A stretch of DNA of 64,000 nucleotides, taken from assembly GCA_963816775.1 (NCBI GenBank), contig CAWFLX010000022.1, forward strand, positions 186,001-250,000, in the 5' to 3' direction. A program made the position numbers and the translations under genes. The notes beneath the pieces were generated by a model. That model searched no databases, was not told where the DNA came from, and saw nothing but the letters and a program-made list of their open reading frames with translations. The stretch comes from JAFAXD01 sp963816775. GTDB lineage: Bacteria; Pseudomonadota; Alphaproteobacteria; Rhizobiales; Xanthobacteraceae. Each line of letters begins with the position of its first letter. Within the stretch, counting starts at the first letter, position 1. Positions 20,140-28,169 of this stretch are shown piece after piece.

Positions 20140-20880
20140 ATGCGAATCGCGCTCTTGTCCGACATCCACGCCAACCGGGAGGCGCTGACGGCCTGTCTCG
20201 AGCATGCGCGCGCGAATGGTGTCGAGCGCTACGTCTTCCTGGGCGATTACGTCGGCTATGGCGCCGACCCCGGTTTCGTCGTGGATACGGTGCAGTCGCA
20301 CGTGTTGCGGGGTGCGATCGCGGTGCGCGGCAACCACGACGATGCGATTGAAACCGGCACCGACCAAATGACTGAGTCGGCCGCGCTCGCGATTGCTTGG
20401 ACGCGCGCCCAACTCACCGCCGCGCAACGCGCCTTCCTGCGCGAGCTACCGCTGAGCGCGAGCGAAGCCGACCGGCTCTATGTCCATGCCAACGTCGATG
20501 CGCCCGCGGATTGGGACTACATCACCGATCTATATACGGCTTCGCGCAGCCTGATCGCGATGCGTACGCACATCGCGCTGTGCGGCCATATTCACGTGCC
20601 CGCGCTCTACCACATGTCGCAGACCGGCAAGGTTGCGAGCTTCGAGCCGGTCGGCGGGATAGAAATTCCGCTGTCGCGGCATCGACGATGGCTCGCGGTG
20701 CTAGGCGCCGTTGGGCAGCCACGCGACGGCAATTCGGCGGCTTGCTACGCAATCCTCGATGACGTGCGCGAAACGCTCAGCTACATGCGCGTCCCCTACG
20801 ATATCGACGGCGCGGCGCAAAAAATCCGCGCCGCCGGGCTCCCGGCACGGCTCGCCGATCGACTGTACGCAGGACGCTGA
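20140..20880 (+). CDS. Calcineurin-like metallophosphoesterase
   Basis: A 246-residue cytoplasmic phosphoesterase with the full metallophosphoesterase signature: SDIHANREAL (Asp8, His10), FLGDYVGYGADP (Asp36), RGNHDDAI (Asn65, His66) and the C-terminal CGHIHVP. The compact form resembles YfcE/diadenosine tetraphosphatase-like enzymes; the substrate (phosphoprotein, nucleotide or phosphodiester) cannot be read from sequence. It starts just outside the MraZ boxes in the opposite direction. It ends 16 bp before a kinase-UspA fusion gene on the same strand, so the two are probably co-transcribed. Confidence 0.85.
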   Translation: MRIALLSDIHANREALTACLEHARANGVERYVFLGDYVGYGADPGFVVDTVQSHVLRGAIAVRGNHDDAIETGTDQMTESAALAIAWTRAQLTAAQRAFLRELPLSASEADRLYVHANVDAPADWDYITDLYTASRSLIAMRTHIALCGHIHVPALYHMSQTGKVASFEPVGGIEIPLSRHRRWLAVLGAVGQPRDGNSAACYAILDDVRETLSYMRVPYDIDGAAQKIRAAGLPARLADRLYAGR

Positions 20881-20896
20881 AGGCACGGACCGCGCC

Positions 20897-22360
20897 ATGG
20901 CGACATTCGTCGGAGACCAGGCGCCGGCATCGACCACGGTTCGCGACGTTCGGCATCTGCGGGCGGGCGAGACCGTGGACGGCTTTCGTCTCGAGACGCC
21001 GCTCCCACCCGGCGGCATGGCAAGCTTCTGGCGCGTTACGCATCCGGATTTTGCGCTTCCGCTGATCATGAAGATTCCGCTGCTGCGGCCGGGCGAGGAT
21101 CCGATCACCATCGTGGGTTACGAGATGGAACGGATGATCCTGCCGCGCCTGCACGGCCCACACGCGCCGCGCTTCGTCGCGGCGGGGCCGTTTGAGCAGC
21201 CCTATATCGTGATGGAGCTTATTTCCGGCACATCGGTCAAAGAACTGATCGCAGAGACGCCGCTGGCGCCTGAACGCGTGGCTGCGATCGGCGTTCAGAT
21301 TGCGTTCGCGCTGCACGATATCCATCGCCAGCACGTGATCCATCTCGACCTCAAGCCCAGCAACATCTTCCTGCGCTCGGCCGATGACGCGGTGCTGATC
21401 GATTACGGCTTGGCGCACCATGAGCTGCTTCCCGATCTGATCGCGGAGGAAATGGACGAGCCGGTCGGTACCGGGCCCTATGTGGCGCCCGAGCAGGTCT
21501 TGCGGGACCGAACCGATCCGCGCAGCGACATTTTTGCGCTTGGCGTGATTCTATATTTCCTTGCCACCGGCGAGCGCCCGTTCGGCGAACCGCAACGCGC
21601 GGCCGAATGGCGGCGGCGGCTTTGGCGCGACCCGTTCCCGCCCCGCGCCTGGAACCCGGGTATTCCTCCGTGGTTGCAGGAGATCATTCTGCATTGCCTC
21701 GAGGTCGATCCCGAACGTCGCTATGCCACGGCGGCGCAAGTCGCGTTCGATCTTCAGCATCCCGCAGAGGTGGCTTTGACGCCGCGGGCGGAACGGATGC
21801 ACCGCGACGGGATCGTCACCGTCGCGCTGCGCCGTTTTCGCACCAGTCGAAGGCCGCTACCGCGCCGTCGCAACAGCGTGTCAGGCGTGCTGGCGCGCGC
21901 ACCGATTGTCGTGGCTGCCGTCGATCTCGCCGGCGACCCCGCGTTGGCTGACGCGCTACGGGCCACGGCTCAGCGCATCCTCGCCACCGACCCGTCTGCG
22001 CGGCTCGCCTGCGTGCACGTGCTCAAGATTGCCCGCCTTGCGATTGACCCTTGGGAGGACGCGCAGGGACGTAATCGGCATCTGCAGCGGATGATCGAGC
22101 TCAAGCATTGGGCCCGCTCTCTGACGATCGATCCCGCCCGGGTGACCTACCACGTGCTCGAAGCGACCGATCCGGGTGCGGCGCTGGTCGATTATGCGCG
22201 CAACAACCATGTCGACCATCTGGTGTTGGGCGCGCGTGGAACATCGGCCGTTCGGCGCCATCTCGGCAGCACGTCATCGCACGTCGTTGCGCAAGCGCCG
22301 TGCACGGTCACGGTCGTGCGCCCGAGCGGCGCGCCCAGTTCGGCGCAAACAGGCGATTAA
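20897..22360 (+). CDS. Bifunctional Ser/Thr protein kinase - universal stress protein
   Basis: 487 residues in two parts. Residues about 30-290 are a Hanks-type kinase: glycine-poor P-loop, probable ATP Lys59 (IMKIPLL), catalytic loop HLDLKPSN at 149-156, metal motif DYG at 169-171 (usually DFG) and APE at 197-199. The residue before the catalytic Asp is Leu, not Arg, so it is a non-RD kinase that may not need activation-loop phosphorylation. Residues about 335-476 are a UspA domain with a nucleotide loop GARGTSAVRRHLGST. No membrane segment is seen. The upstream phosphoesterase is a candidate antagonist. The first ATG (20897) gives the natural length; the open frame upstream is inside the previous gene. 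Confidence 0.88.
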   Translation: MATFVGDQAPASTTVRDVRHLRAGETVDGFRLETPLPPGGMASFWRVTHPDFALPLIMKIPLLRPGEDPITIVGYEMERMILPRLHGPHAPRFVAAGPFEQPYIVMELISGTSVKELIAETPLAPERVAAIGVQIAFALHDIHRQHVIHLDLKPSNIFLRSADDAVLIDYGLAHHELLPDLIAEEMDEPVGTGPYVAPEQVLRDRTDPRSDIFALGVILYFLATGERPFGEPQRAAEWRRRLWRDPFPPRAWNPGIPPWLQEIILHCLEVDPERRYATAAQVAFDLQHPAEVALTPRAERMHRDGIVTVALRRFRTSRRPLPRRRNSVSGVLARAPIVVAAVDLAGDPALADALRATAQRILATDPSARLACVHVLKIARLAIDPWEDAQGRNRHLQRMIELKHWARSLTIDPARVTYHVLEATDPGAALVDYARNNHVDHLVLGARGTSAVRRHLGSTSSHVVAQAPCTVTVVRPSGAPSSAQTGD

Positions 22361-22369
22361 GTAACCGCG

Positions 22370-23215
22370 CTACCGCCCGGGAGCCAGTTGATCGATCCGC
22401 AACTGGGGCCGCTCATCCTGCGCCAATGCGCGCGCAAGTTCCGGGAGCAACACCGTCAGTTCCTGCTCGAGCCGCCATGGCGGATTGACGACCAGCAACC
22501 CGGCGCCGACCAGCCTCGTGCGATCGCCGCCGAGATCAAGTTCCACACGTAGCAACTTGGCGATGCCGCTACGCTTGATGCGCGTCGCCAGCACCTGCGC
22601 GCTGCGCGAATCTTTGCGCGGATACCAGGCGAGAAAGATGCCGGTTGCCCATTTGCGATGCGCGTCTTCGAGGCTCTTGCCAAGCCGGGAGAACTCATCG
22701 CCGTCTTCGAACGGCGGATCGATCAGAACAAGGCCGCGCCGCTCCTTCGGCGGCACGTAGGCATTGACCGCCACGAACCCATCGATCGCAATTGCCTTGG
22801 CGCGCTTGTCGGCGCGCAGGTTGTTGGCGAGCGCGGCGGCGGCCTGCGGCTCGAGCTCGCAGGCGATCAAGCGATCCTGCGGCCGCATCAGGCTCAATGC
22901 CAGGAGCGGCGAACCTGGATAACGCCGCAGCGGTCCGTCGTTGTTAAGTTTCGCTATTGTCTCGAGATAAGGAGCAAGCAGGGCACGTACGGCCGGCGCG
23001 AGCGCCAAGCCGTGCAAGCGGCCGATACCGGCTCGCCACTCGCCTGAGCAACTCGCCTCAGGCCCAGCAAGATCATAGAGACCAGCGCCCGCGTGCGTAT
23101 CGATGACACGAAACGGCTGCGGCTTATCACGCAAGTGCATGAGGATGCGTGCGAGCACCGCGTGCTTGATCACGTCCGCGAAATTGCCGGCGTGGAACGC
23201 GTGGCGGTAATTCAT
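22370..23215 (-). CDS. rlmJ: 23S rRNA m6A2030 methyltransferase RlmJ
   Basis: SAM-dependent N6-adenine methyltransferase that modifies A2030 of 23S rRNA. 281 residues, beginning with the family hallmark MNYRHAFHAGNFADVIKHAV. DTHAGAGLYDL is the SAM motif and LVLIDPPFEDGDEF carries the DPPF-type catalytic motif of N6-adenine methylases. Convergent with the kinase-UspA gene, with 9 bp between the stops. Confidence 0.93.
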   Translation of the reverse strand: MNYRHAFHAGNFADVIKHAVLARILMHLRDKPQPFRVIDTHAGAGLYDLAGPEASCSGEWRAGIGRLHGLALAPAVRALLAPYLETIAKLNNDGPLRRYPGSPLLALSLMRPQDRLIACELEPQAAAALANNLRADKRAKAIAIDGFVAVNAYVPPKERRGLVLIDPPFEDGDEFSRLGKSLEDAHRKWATGIFLAWYPRKDSRSAQVLATRIKRSGIAKLLRVELDLGGDRTRLVGAGLLVVNPPWRLEQELTVLLPELARALAQDERPQLRIDQLAPGR

Positions 23216-23290
23216 CGCTTGTCATCGCACAAACCGCCCCGAATCCCCAATCGCTGTGCTGGTCGCGCGTCAACAAATCCTTGAAACGAT

Positions 23291-23315
23291 GATGGCCGGG
23301 ACTGACCCGGCCATC
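23291..23315. repeat. Palindrome GATGGCCGGG / CCCGGCCATC
   Basis: A perfect 10-bp stem with a 5-nt loop between rlmJ and the RNase T2 gene. The same stem, slightly shortened, recurs at 36557-36579, so it belongs to a dispersed hairpin family. It may act as a terminator for the upstream gene, though no T-run follows here. Confidence 0.55.
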
Positions 23316-23358
23316 GAACCAATCACATCGGCAGCGTCGCTTGTGCGGAACTACCGCG

Positions 23359-24174
23359 TCAACGCGCGCTTGCGTCGGCGGCTTTGCGCACCGGCGGCAT
23401 CACCAGCTTCTCGCGCTTGCAGCTGCGCTGAGCAACATCCGGACAATCCTGGAACTTGAAGTCCTTGCTCATGCAAATTCGGATCTCGTTCAGGCGTTTG
23501 GCGTCGCACGCAACCGATATGCTGTCACGCGTCATCCCGGTATTGGCCTTGACGAACGCGTCCTCAACCTCGCCCGGAGTCACGGTCAACGGGTCCTGCA
23601 GCGCGAGATACTGCTCGGGGATCTTCACACTCGCCCGCGCCCGGCGCACGTTGTCGAAATAGGCGCGTGCCGGCAGCCCCGAACACGTCCCGTGCCGGTC
23701 CCATTCGCGGAAGATCAGCTGCGGGCTTGGCATCAGGTCGAGCATGGACGACACGATGTTGCGATTGAGGCGCGGCGCCGGGGTCTGGCAGAACTCGGGA
23801 AAGCCGCGCTCATATTGCGGCCACAGGCCGTGCACGACGAACGAATAGGGGCGATCGCCGCACTGCTCGTTGCGGCTGCGGCGGCTGCTGCGGCGGGACT
23901 GGTCGCCGGCGTCGCCACTCTGCGGCTGGGCGTCCTGGTCTTGGGTGCGGGCGCGCGCCTGCGAAGCCGCGCCTTGATCATTTCTACTTGCCTGGCCTGC
24001 GCGCTCGGCTGACGCCTCGCAAAACGACGGCGACCAGGACAACGTCAACAGGTAGAAATCAAACCGGCCGGGTTCGTTCTGACGGCTGTCCTGGGCCGAA
24101 ACCGGCCAACTCGGGAGCACGCACAGGGCGAACGCGGCCGAGACGACGGTGGAACGCAAACACAAACGCGACAT
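23359..24174 (-). CDS. Periplasmic ribonuclease T2 family protein
   Basis: 271 residues from ATG 24174, which has GGGAGG upstream. A signal peptide (about residues 1-27, ending VSAQ) exports it. Both catalytic boxes are present: FVVHGLWPQ (His115) and FREWDRHGTC (Glu157, His161). It cleaves RNA to 2',3'-cyclic and 3' products in other bacteria (RNase I). Unusually, about 45 residues of Gln/Arg/Ser-rich low-complexity sequence (about 58-103) separate the first strand FYLLTLSWSPSFC from CGDRPYSF. Confidence 0.9.
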   Translation of the reverse strand: MSRLCLRSTVVSAAFALCVLPSWPVSAQDSRQNEPGRFDFYLLTLSWSPSFCEASAERAGQASRNDQGAASQARARTQDQDAQPQSGDAGDQSRRSSRRSRNEQCGDRPYSFVVHGLWPQYERGFPEFCQTPAPRLNRNIVSSMLDLMPSPQLIFREWDRHGTCSGLPARAYFDNVRRARASVKIPEQYLALQDPLTVTPGEVEDAFVKANTGMTRDSISVACDAKRLNEIRICMSKDFKFQDCPDVAQRSCKREKLVMPPVRKAADASAR

Positions 24175-24287
24175 GACGCCTCCCTGGGAACAACAACTTG
24201 AACGGGAGAAAGCGTATCGCAACTACCGGAACATATCAAGAACAAAATTCGGGATGTCGCGAAATTTGCACGCCGTCGTGCCGAACC

Positions 24288-24767
24288 CTAGGGACCAGCC
24301 TCCTTGCAGGAAGGCCGTTTTTGCCCTGGAGGCATGGTCGGGGACGCATAGGCCCAGTTACGGTCGTAGCCGTCCACGCACCAGTTGACGCCCCAAGTGG
24401 CCCCGATGATTCCGGTGTCTTCAGCGATCGAATAGTGGATCCGGTGCACCGTGCCGTCGTTGATATGAACCTTGCCGGTGCAGAAGCGGCGCGGGATTGC
24501 CGCGTAATGCCAAGGCATGAAGGCTTGCTCGCGGATATACTCCCAGCCGACAATTCTGAGTTCTGAATTCCAATATTCGCTCTCTTTCTGGGCAAACCGC
24601 GATTGAATGCGGGCCAGAACGCCGTCGTCCTCACATAACGGTACTTCGGCGGTGTATTCGGGACCCGACAGCCAGAAATTCTTTTCGAGCCAATTGGCCG
24701 CGGACGCCGGCTTGGCGGACACAAACATCGCAAATGCAAGTGCTAAGACCGCGAGCCGCGCACGCAT
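24288..24767 (-). CDS. Secreted protein of unknown function
   Basis: 159 residues from ATG 24767 with a clear signal peptide (MRARLAVLALAFAMFVSAKPASA). The mature part begins NWLEKNFWLSGPEY and has four cysteines and several Trp/Tyr residues (PWHYAAIPRRFCTGKVHIND, GATWGVNWCVDGYDRNWAYA), suggesting a compact disulfide-bonded periplasmic domain. I do not recognise a named family. The frame is open upstream to 24827, but the signal peptide fixes the start. It lies upstream of the RNase T2 gene on the same strand. Confidence 0.75.
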   Translation of the reverse strand: MRARLAVLALAFAMFVSAKPASAANWLEKNFWLSGPEYTAEVPLCEDDGVLARIQSRFAQKESEYWNSELRIVGWEYIREQAFMPWHYAAIPRRFCTGKVHINDGTVHRIHYSIAEDTGIIGATWGVNWCVDGYDRNWAYASPTMPPGQKRPSCKEAGP

Positions 24768-24900
24768 AGCCGTCCCCACCCCCGTGGTGCTGGTGGCGAC
24801 GGTGCCGCGCCCCAGTGAGCCGGTCAAGGGTGCTGCAACAATTCACGGCCGGCCGTGGCCCAAACGCAACGCTCCCGGCGGGGCATCCGGCCGCCGCGCT

Positions 24901-25653
24901 TCACCCCCAATCACCCAGGGTCGCCTGAACAAGGGCCAAGGCCGCGACCGCCGCGGTATCCGCCCGCAGGATGCGCGGACCCAGAGCGAGCCGGATCGTG
25001 CCGGCGCGATCGAGCAGCACCGCCCGCTCCTCGGCCGCAAAGCCGCCTTCCGGCCCGATCAGCAGGGCAACCGGCCCTTTGGGACGGCCTCCGACCGCGC
25101 CGGACAAGGTCGCGAGCGGATCTGAGACCGGAGCGGCCTCGTCACAGAAAACCAGGGTGCAATCCGGAGCCAGCGCCGCGAGGCCATGTGCGAGCGACAG
25201 CGGCTCGCCGACCGTCGGCAAGCTGAGAATGCCGCACTGTTCCGCCGCTTCAATAACATTGGCGCGCATGCGCGCCGTATTGATGCGCTCAGCCTGAGTA
25301 TGACGCGTCATGACCGGCTGCAGGTGCCCTGCTCCCAACTCGACGGCCTTTTGCACCATGTAGTCGAGCCGCGCGCGTTTGAGTGGCGCAAACAGGTAGT
25401 GCAGATCGCTCGCGCGATCCTGGGTTCGCGTCTGCTCCCGCAGGGTGAGTACGACGCCGCGCTTTCCCGATTGGTCGAGTTCGGCCTCCCATTCCCCGTC
25501 GCGGCCATTGAACACCAGCAATCTGTCGCCAGGCTTGCGGCGCAGGACGTCAGCCAGATAGTGCGTTTGTGCCTGATCGAGAGCAACCGGGCGGCCGATT
25601 GCAAGGGGTTGGTCGACGTAAAGGCGCGGGCTGCGGAAATCGTGTGTGGGCAT
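24901..25653 (-). CDS. rsmE: 16S rRNA m3U1498 methyltransferase RsmE
   Basis: SPOUT-fold methyltransferase for U1498 of 16S rRNA. 250 residues from ATG 25653, starting MPTHDFRSPRLYVDQPL with a PUA-like N-terminal domain (HYLADVLRRKPGDRLLVFNG). The C-terminal SPOUT knot is seen in ALLIGPEGGFAAEERAVL and LGPRILRADTAAVAAL. In many alphaproteobacteria rsmE follows ubiA; here ubiA is 2.5 kb away, with other genes inserted between. Confidence 0.93.
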   Translation of the reverse strand: MPTHDFRSPRLYVDQPLAIGRPVALDQAQTHYLADVLRRKPGDRLLVFNGRDGEWEAELDQSGKRGVVLTLREQTRTQDRASDLHYLFAPLKRARLDYMVQKAVELGAGHLQPVMTRHTQAERINTARMRANVIEAAEQCGILSLPTVGEPLSLAHGLAALAPDCTLVFCDEAAPVSDPLATLSGAVGGRPKGPVALLIGPEGGFAAEERAVLLDRAGTIRLALGPRILRADTAAVAALALVQATLGDWG

Positions 25654-25785
25654 GGCGCTAGAGTAACGGCCGCGCCGGCCGACCTCCAGGCGCGCGTCGC
25701 GCTCTGCGAAATGGTGTAAGGTCTGAGCAACCAGCACGAAGCGGCTCTCAAATGCCGTGGCTGATTGTTCGGGGAGGAGCGCGCC

Positions 25786-26766
25786 ATGCCGCGTCTTACG
25801 CGACGTTCGCTGTTGCTCGCAGCCGGTGCGGCGCCGGTCGTTGCCAGCGCTCAGACCAAATCGGCAAGCTGGCCCTCCGGCACCGTCCGCATTGTCGTGC
25901 CCTATCCCCCCGGCGGCTCGACCGACGTGATCGCGCGCATGGTCCAGCCCGGCCTGCAGCAGCGGTTAGGAACGACAGTCGTAGTCGAAAACAAACCGGG
26001 CGCGTCCGGCAGCGTGGGCACCGATCTGATCGCGAAGTCGCCTCCGGACGGGAGCAATTTTCTGTTCGCCTTCGACAATCACGCGGTCAATCCGTTCATC
26101 TTGCCGAAGCTGCCGTTTGACACCGAAAGGGATCTCGCTCCGGTTTTCTGGGTTGGCACCGCGCCGTACGTCCTGTGCACGCAAGCTCAGAAACCTTATC
26201 GCTCGCTGACCGACGTGTTCGCAGCCGCCAAGGATCGTCCCAATCAGATCAACTACGCGTCGGTCGGGACCGGTAGCATCGGTCATCTGGCCGCTGTGCT
26301 GTTGGCCAAACGCGCCGGCGTGCAGCTCACACACGTGCCCTACCGGGGCGGCGGGCCGGCCATGAATGATCTCGTGGCTGGTCATGTCGAATTGTTGATC
26401 GGCAGCATTGCGCTCGCGATGCCGCAAATCGAACCGGGCGCTGTCAGGGCGGTTGTGCAGATGGGGCACGAACGCGCGGCGGCGCTTCCGAGCACCCCGA
26501 CGCTGATTGAAAGCGGCTTTCCCGGATTGGAGGCCAACGCCTGGTGGGGCTTTTTTGCACCCGCCGGCACGCCGCGGCCGATCGTCGACCGTTTCGGCGC
26601 CGAGGTTGCAGCGGCGCTGCGCGAAGAGCGCATCGCCAAGCAGTTGACCGAGTCCCAGCAGGTGCGCTTCGTACTTGGCGGGCCGGAGCAATTGGGCAAG
26701 TTCGTGAGCGAGCAGATGCAGATCTGGGGCGCGGTGGTGCGGGAGAACGGTATCACCGCCGATTAA
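25786..26766 (+). CDS. Tripartite tricarboxylate transporter (Bug) substrate-binding protein
   Basis: 326-residue periplasmic solute-binding protein of the TctC/Bug family. ATG 25786 has GGAGGAG seven bases upstream. The N-terminal MPRLTRRSLLLAAGAAPVVA looks like an export signal with twin Arg. Family motifs are present: IVVPYPPGGSTDVIARM, VVENKPGASGSVGTDLIAKS, LTHVPYRGGGPAMNDLVAGH and the C-terminal GFFAPAGTPRPIVDRF. No TctA/TctB membrane genes are nearby, so it is an orphan receptor; its ligand is probably a carboxylate but is unknown. Divergent from rsmE. Confidence 0.92.
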   Translation: MPRLTRRSLLLAAGAAPVVASAQTKSASWPSGTVRIVVPYPPGGSTDVIARMVQPGLQQRLGTTVVVENKPGASGSVGTDLIAKSPPDGSNFLFAFDNHAVNPFILPKLPFDTERDLAPVFWVGTAPYVLCTQAQKPYRSLTDVFAAAKDRPNQINYASVGTGSIGHLAAVLLAKRAGVQLTHVPYRGGGPAMNDLVAGHVELLIGSIALAMPQIEPGAVRAVVQMGHERAAALPSTPTLIESGFPGLEANAWWGFFAPAGTPRPIVDRFGAEVAAALREERIAKQLTESQQVRFVLGGPEQLGKFVSEQMQIWGAVVRENGITAD

Positions 26767-26901
26767 GGCAGCTTCGCTGCGAACAGACCATAAGCGGTTC
26801 CGCCGAACGACCGCCAAAGAGCCTCGTTGTCGCCGAAATTGGGCGGGTAGATCACCGGTGGCGAAATGGCGTGCGGCGAGATCCAGCGCACGAGGCGGGT
26901 C

Positions 26902-27381
26902 ATGGGGTGGCGCAGGGTTGTTGTGGTCTTTGTGGGCCTGTCGGGCGCGTGCGCCAGCGCGCAGACTTTGCCTTGGCCGGTTGATCAGGCGCCACAGACC
27001 GGCGCGCAGCCTTCAGGTCCGTCAGGTACCCAACAAACACTCTGCACGCTCGAGATCACACGGCTCAATCAAAACGTGGAAGCCCTGCGCACCGCCGCCA
27101 GGACTGCGAGCGAGCGCAAGGCCAAGCGCATGGAAATGTGCCAGTACCTAAACGAATTGGCCGTGGCGGCGACGCAACTGACGCGGTATGCGCTCGAAAA
27201 CAGGTCCACCTGCAACCTTTCGGGCGATGCCATCCAACAGATCAAGAACGTCGGCCAACAGGCGGTCGGCGCCTGTCGGCAGGTCTGCGTACTCGAGCCG
27301 GCGGCCGGGCGTCTCGACGATGTCCCCCCGCTGTTCGCGACCCCGATCCGTCTTGCCCAATCCGGCTGCGGCGATCGGTAG
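26902..27381 (+). CDS. Small secreted four-cysteine helical protein (copy 1)
   Basis: 159 residues from ATG 26902, with a signal peptide ending ACASAQ. A short Pro/Gln linker precedes a predicted helical domain with cysteines spaced C-x31-C-x23-C-x24-C, plus one extra Cys in the last segment. The next gene has exactly the same spacing, so the two are tandem paralogues. No family is recognised. A longer start (26866) adds residues before the signal peptide and is less likely. Confidence 0.7.
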   Translation: MGWRRVVVVFVGLSGACASAQTLPWPVDQAPQTGAQPSGPSGTQQTLCTLEITRLNQNVEALRTAARTASERKAKRMEMCQYLNELAVAATQLTRYALENRSTCNLSGDAIQQIKNVGQQAVGACRQVCVLEPAAGRLDDVPPLFATPIRLAQSGCGDR

Positions 27382-27467
27382 CCTCGCTATCGCCGAAATT
27401 GGTGGATATGCGTAAGTCCATGGTGAATCGCCGGATTGCCGGCGTTGGGGGATCGGAGTTCAGCGCC

Positions 27468-28169
27468 ATGGGATGGGGCCGCATCCTGACGGTCATGGTG
27501 GTGTCGTTCGCGGGCGGTGCCGCGGCTCAAACGCCGTGGCCCACGCAACAGCAGCCGCAGCAGCAGCAGGCGCCCTGGCCGGCGCAACAGCAGTCGAAGC
27601 CGCAGGGGCAAGCTGCCTGGCCGGCGCAACAGCCGCAACAATCACAGGGGCAGTCCGCCTGGCCACAGCAGCATCAGGCGGCGGCGCCTGGCGCCCCGAT
27701 GACTCCGATGGGTGCTCCGGGGATGTCGCCGGGTCCAGGCATGATGTCGCCTATGGGCCCGCCCGGCGGTCAGCAGGTGCCGCCCTGCGCAGCCGTTCTG
27801 AATAAACTGCATTCCGAGGCGGAAAAGCGCGGGGCGGAAGCGAAAGCCGCCCAGGCACGGCACGCCACGCGCGAAGAACTCTGCAAACTCGTGACCAACC
27901 TCGTCGCGGCCGAAGGCAAATTCACCAAGACCGCGGAACAGGAAGCGACCAATTGCCGAATCCCGCCCGACGCCGTCAAAAACATGAAGGCTGGGCACGA
28001 GAATTTGGTCAAAGTGCGCGAGTCCCTGTGCACTGCCGCGCCCGGTGCGGGACCGCCTTCGCTGGCCGAGGCGCTCGGCACCGACAAGATGCCGCTCGAT
28101 GAGAACGAGAAGACCAACGTCAAGCGAGGTGGCGTCCTGGATTCGTTGACCGGCGTCCCAATTCGATGA
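27468..28169 (+). CDS. Secreted Gln/Pro/Trp-rich four-cysteine protein (copy 2)
   Basis: 233 residues from ATG 27468 (MGWGRILTVMVVSFAGGAAAQ signal peptide). About 95 residues of low-complexity sequence follow, with repeated PWPAQQ/AWPAQQ/AWPQQ units and Met/Pro-rich MSPGPGMMSPMG. The C-terminal helical domain has cysteine spacing C-x31-C-x23-C-x24-C, identical to the previous gene. Its stop overlaps the ubiA start by 4 bp, so it is translationally coupled to ubiA. The Trp repeats could bind carbohydrate or pack against the envelope; function unknown. Confidence 0.72.
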   Translation: MGWGRILTVMVVSFAGGAAAQTPWPTQQQPQQQQAPWPAQQQSKPQGQAAWPAQQPQQSQGQSAWPQQHQAAAPGAPMTPMGAPGMSPGPGMMSPMGPPGGQQVPPCAAVLNKLHSEAEKRGAEAKAAQARHATREELCKLVTNLVAAEGKFTKTAEQEATNCRIPPDAVKNMKAGHENLVKVRESLCTAAPGAGPPSLAEALGTDKMPLDENEKTNVKRGGVLDSLTGVPIR

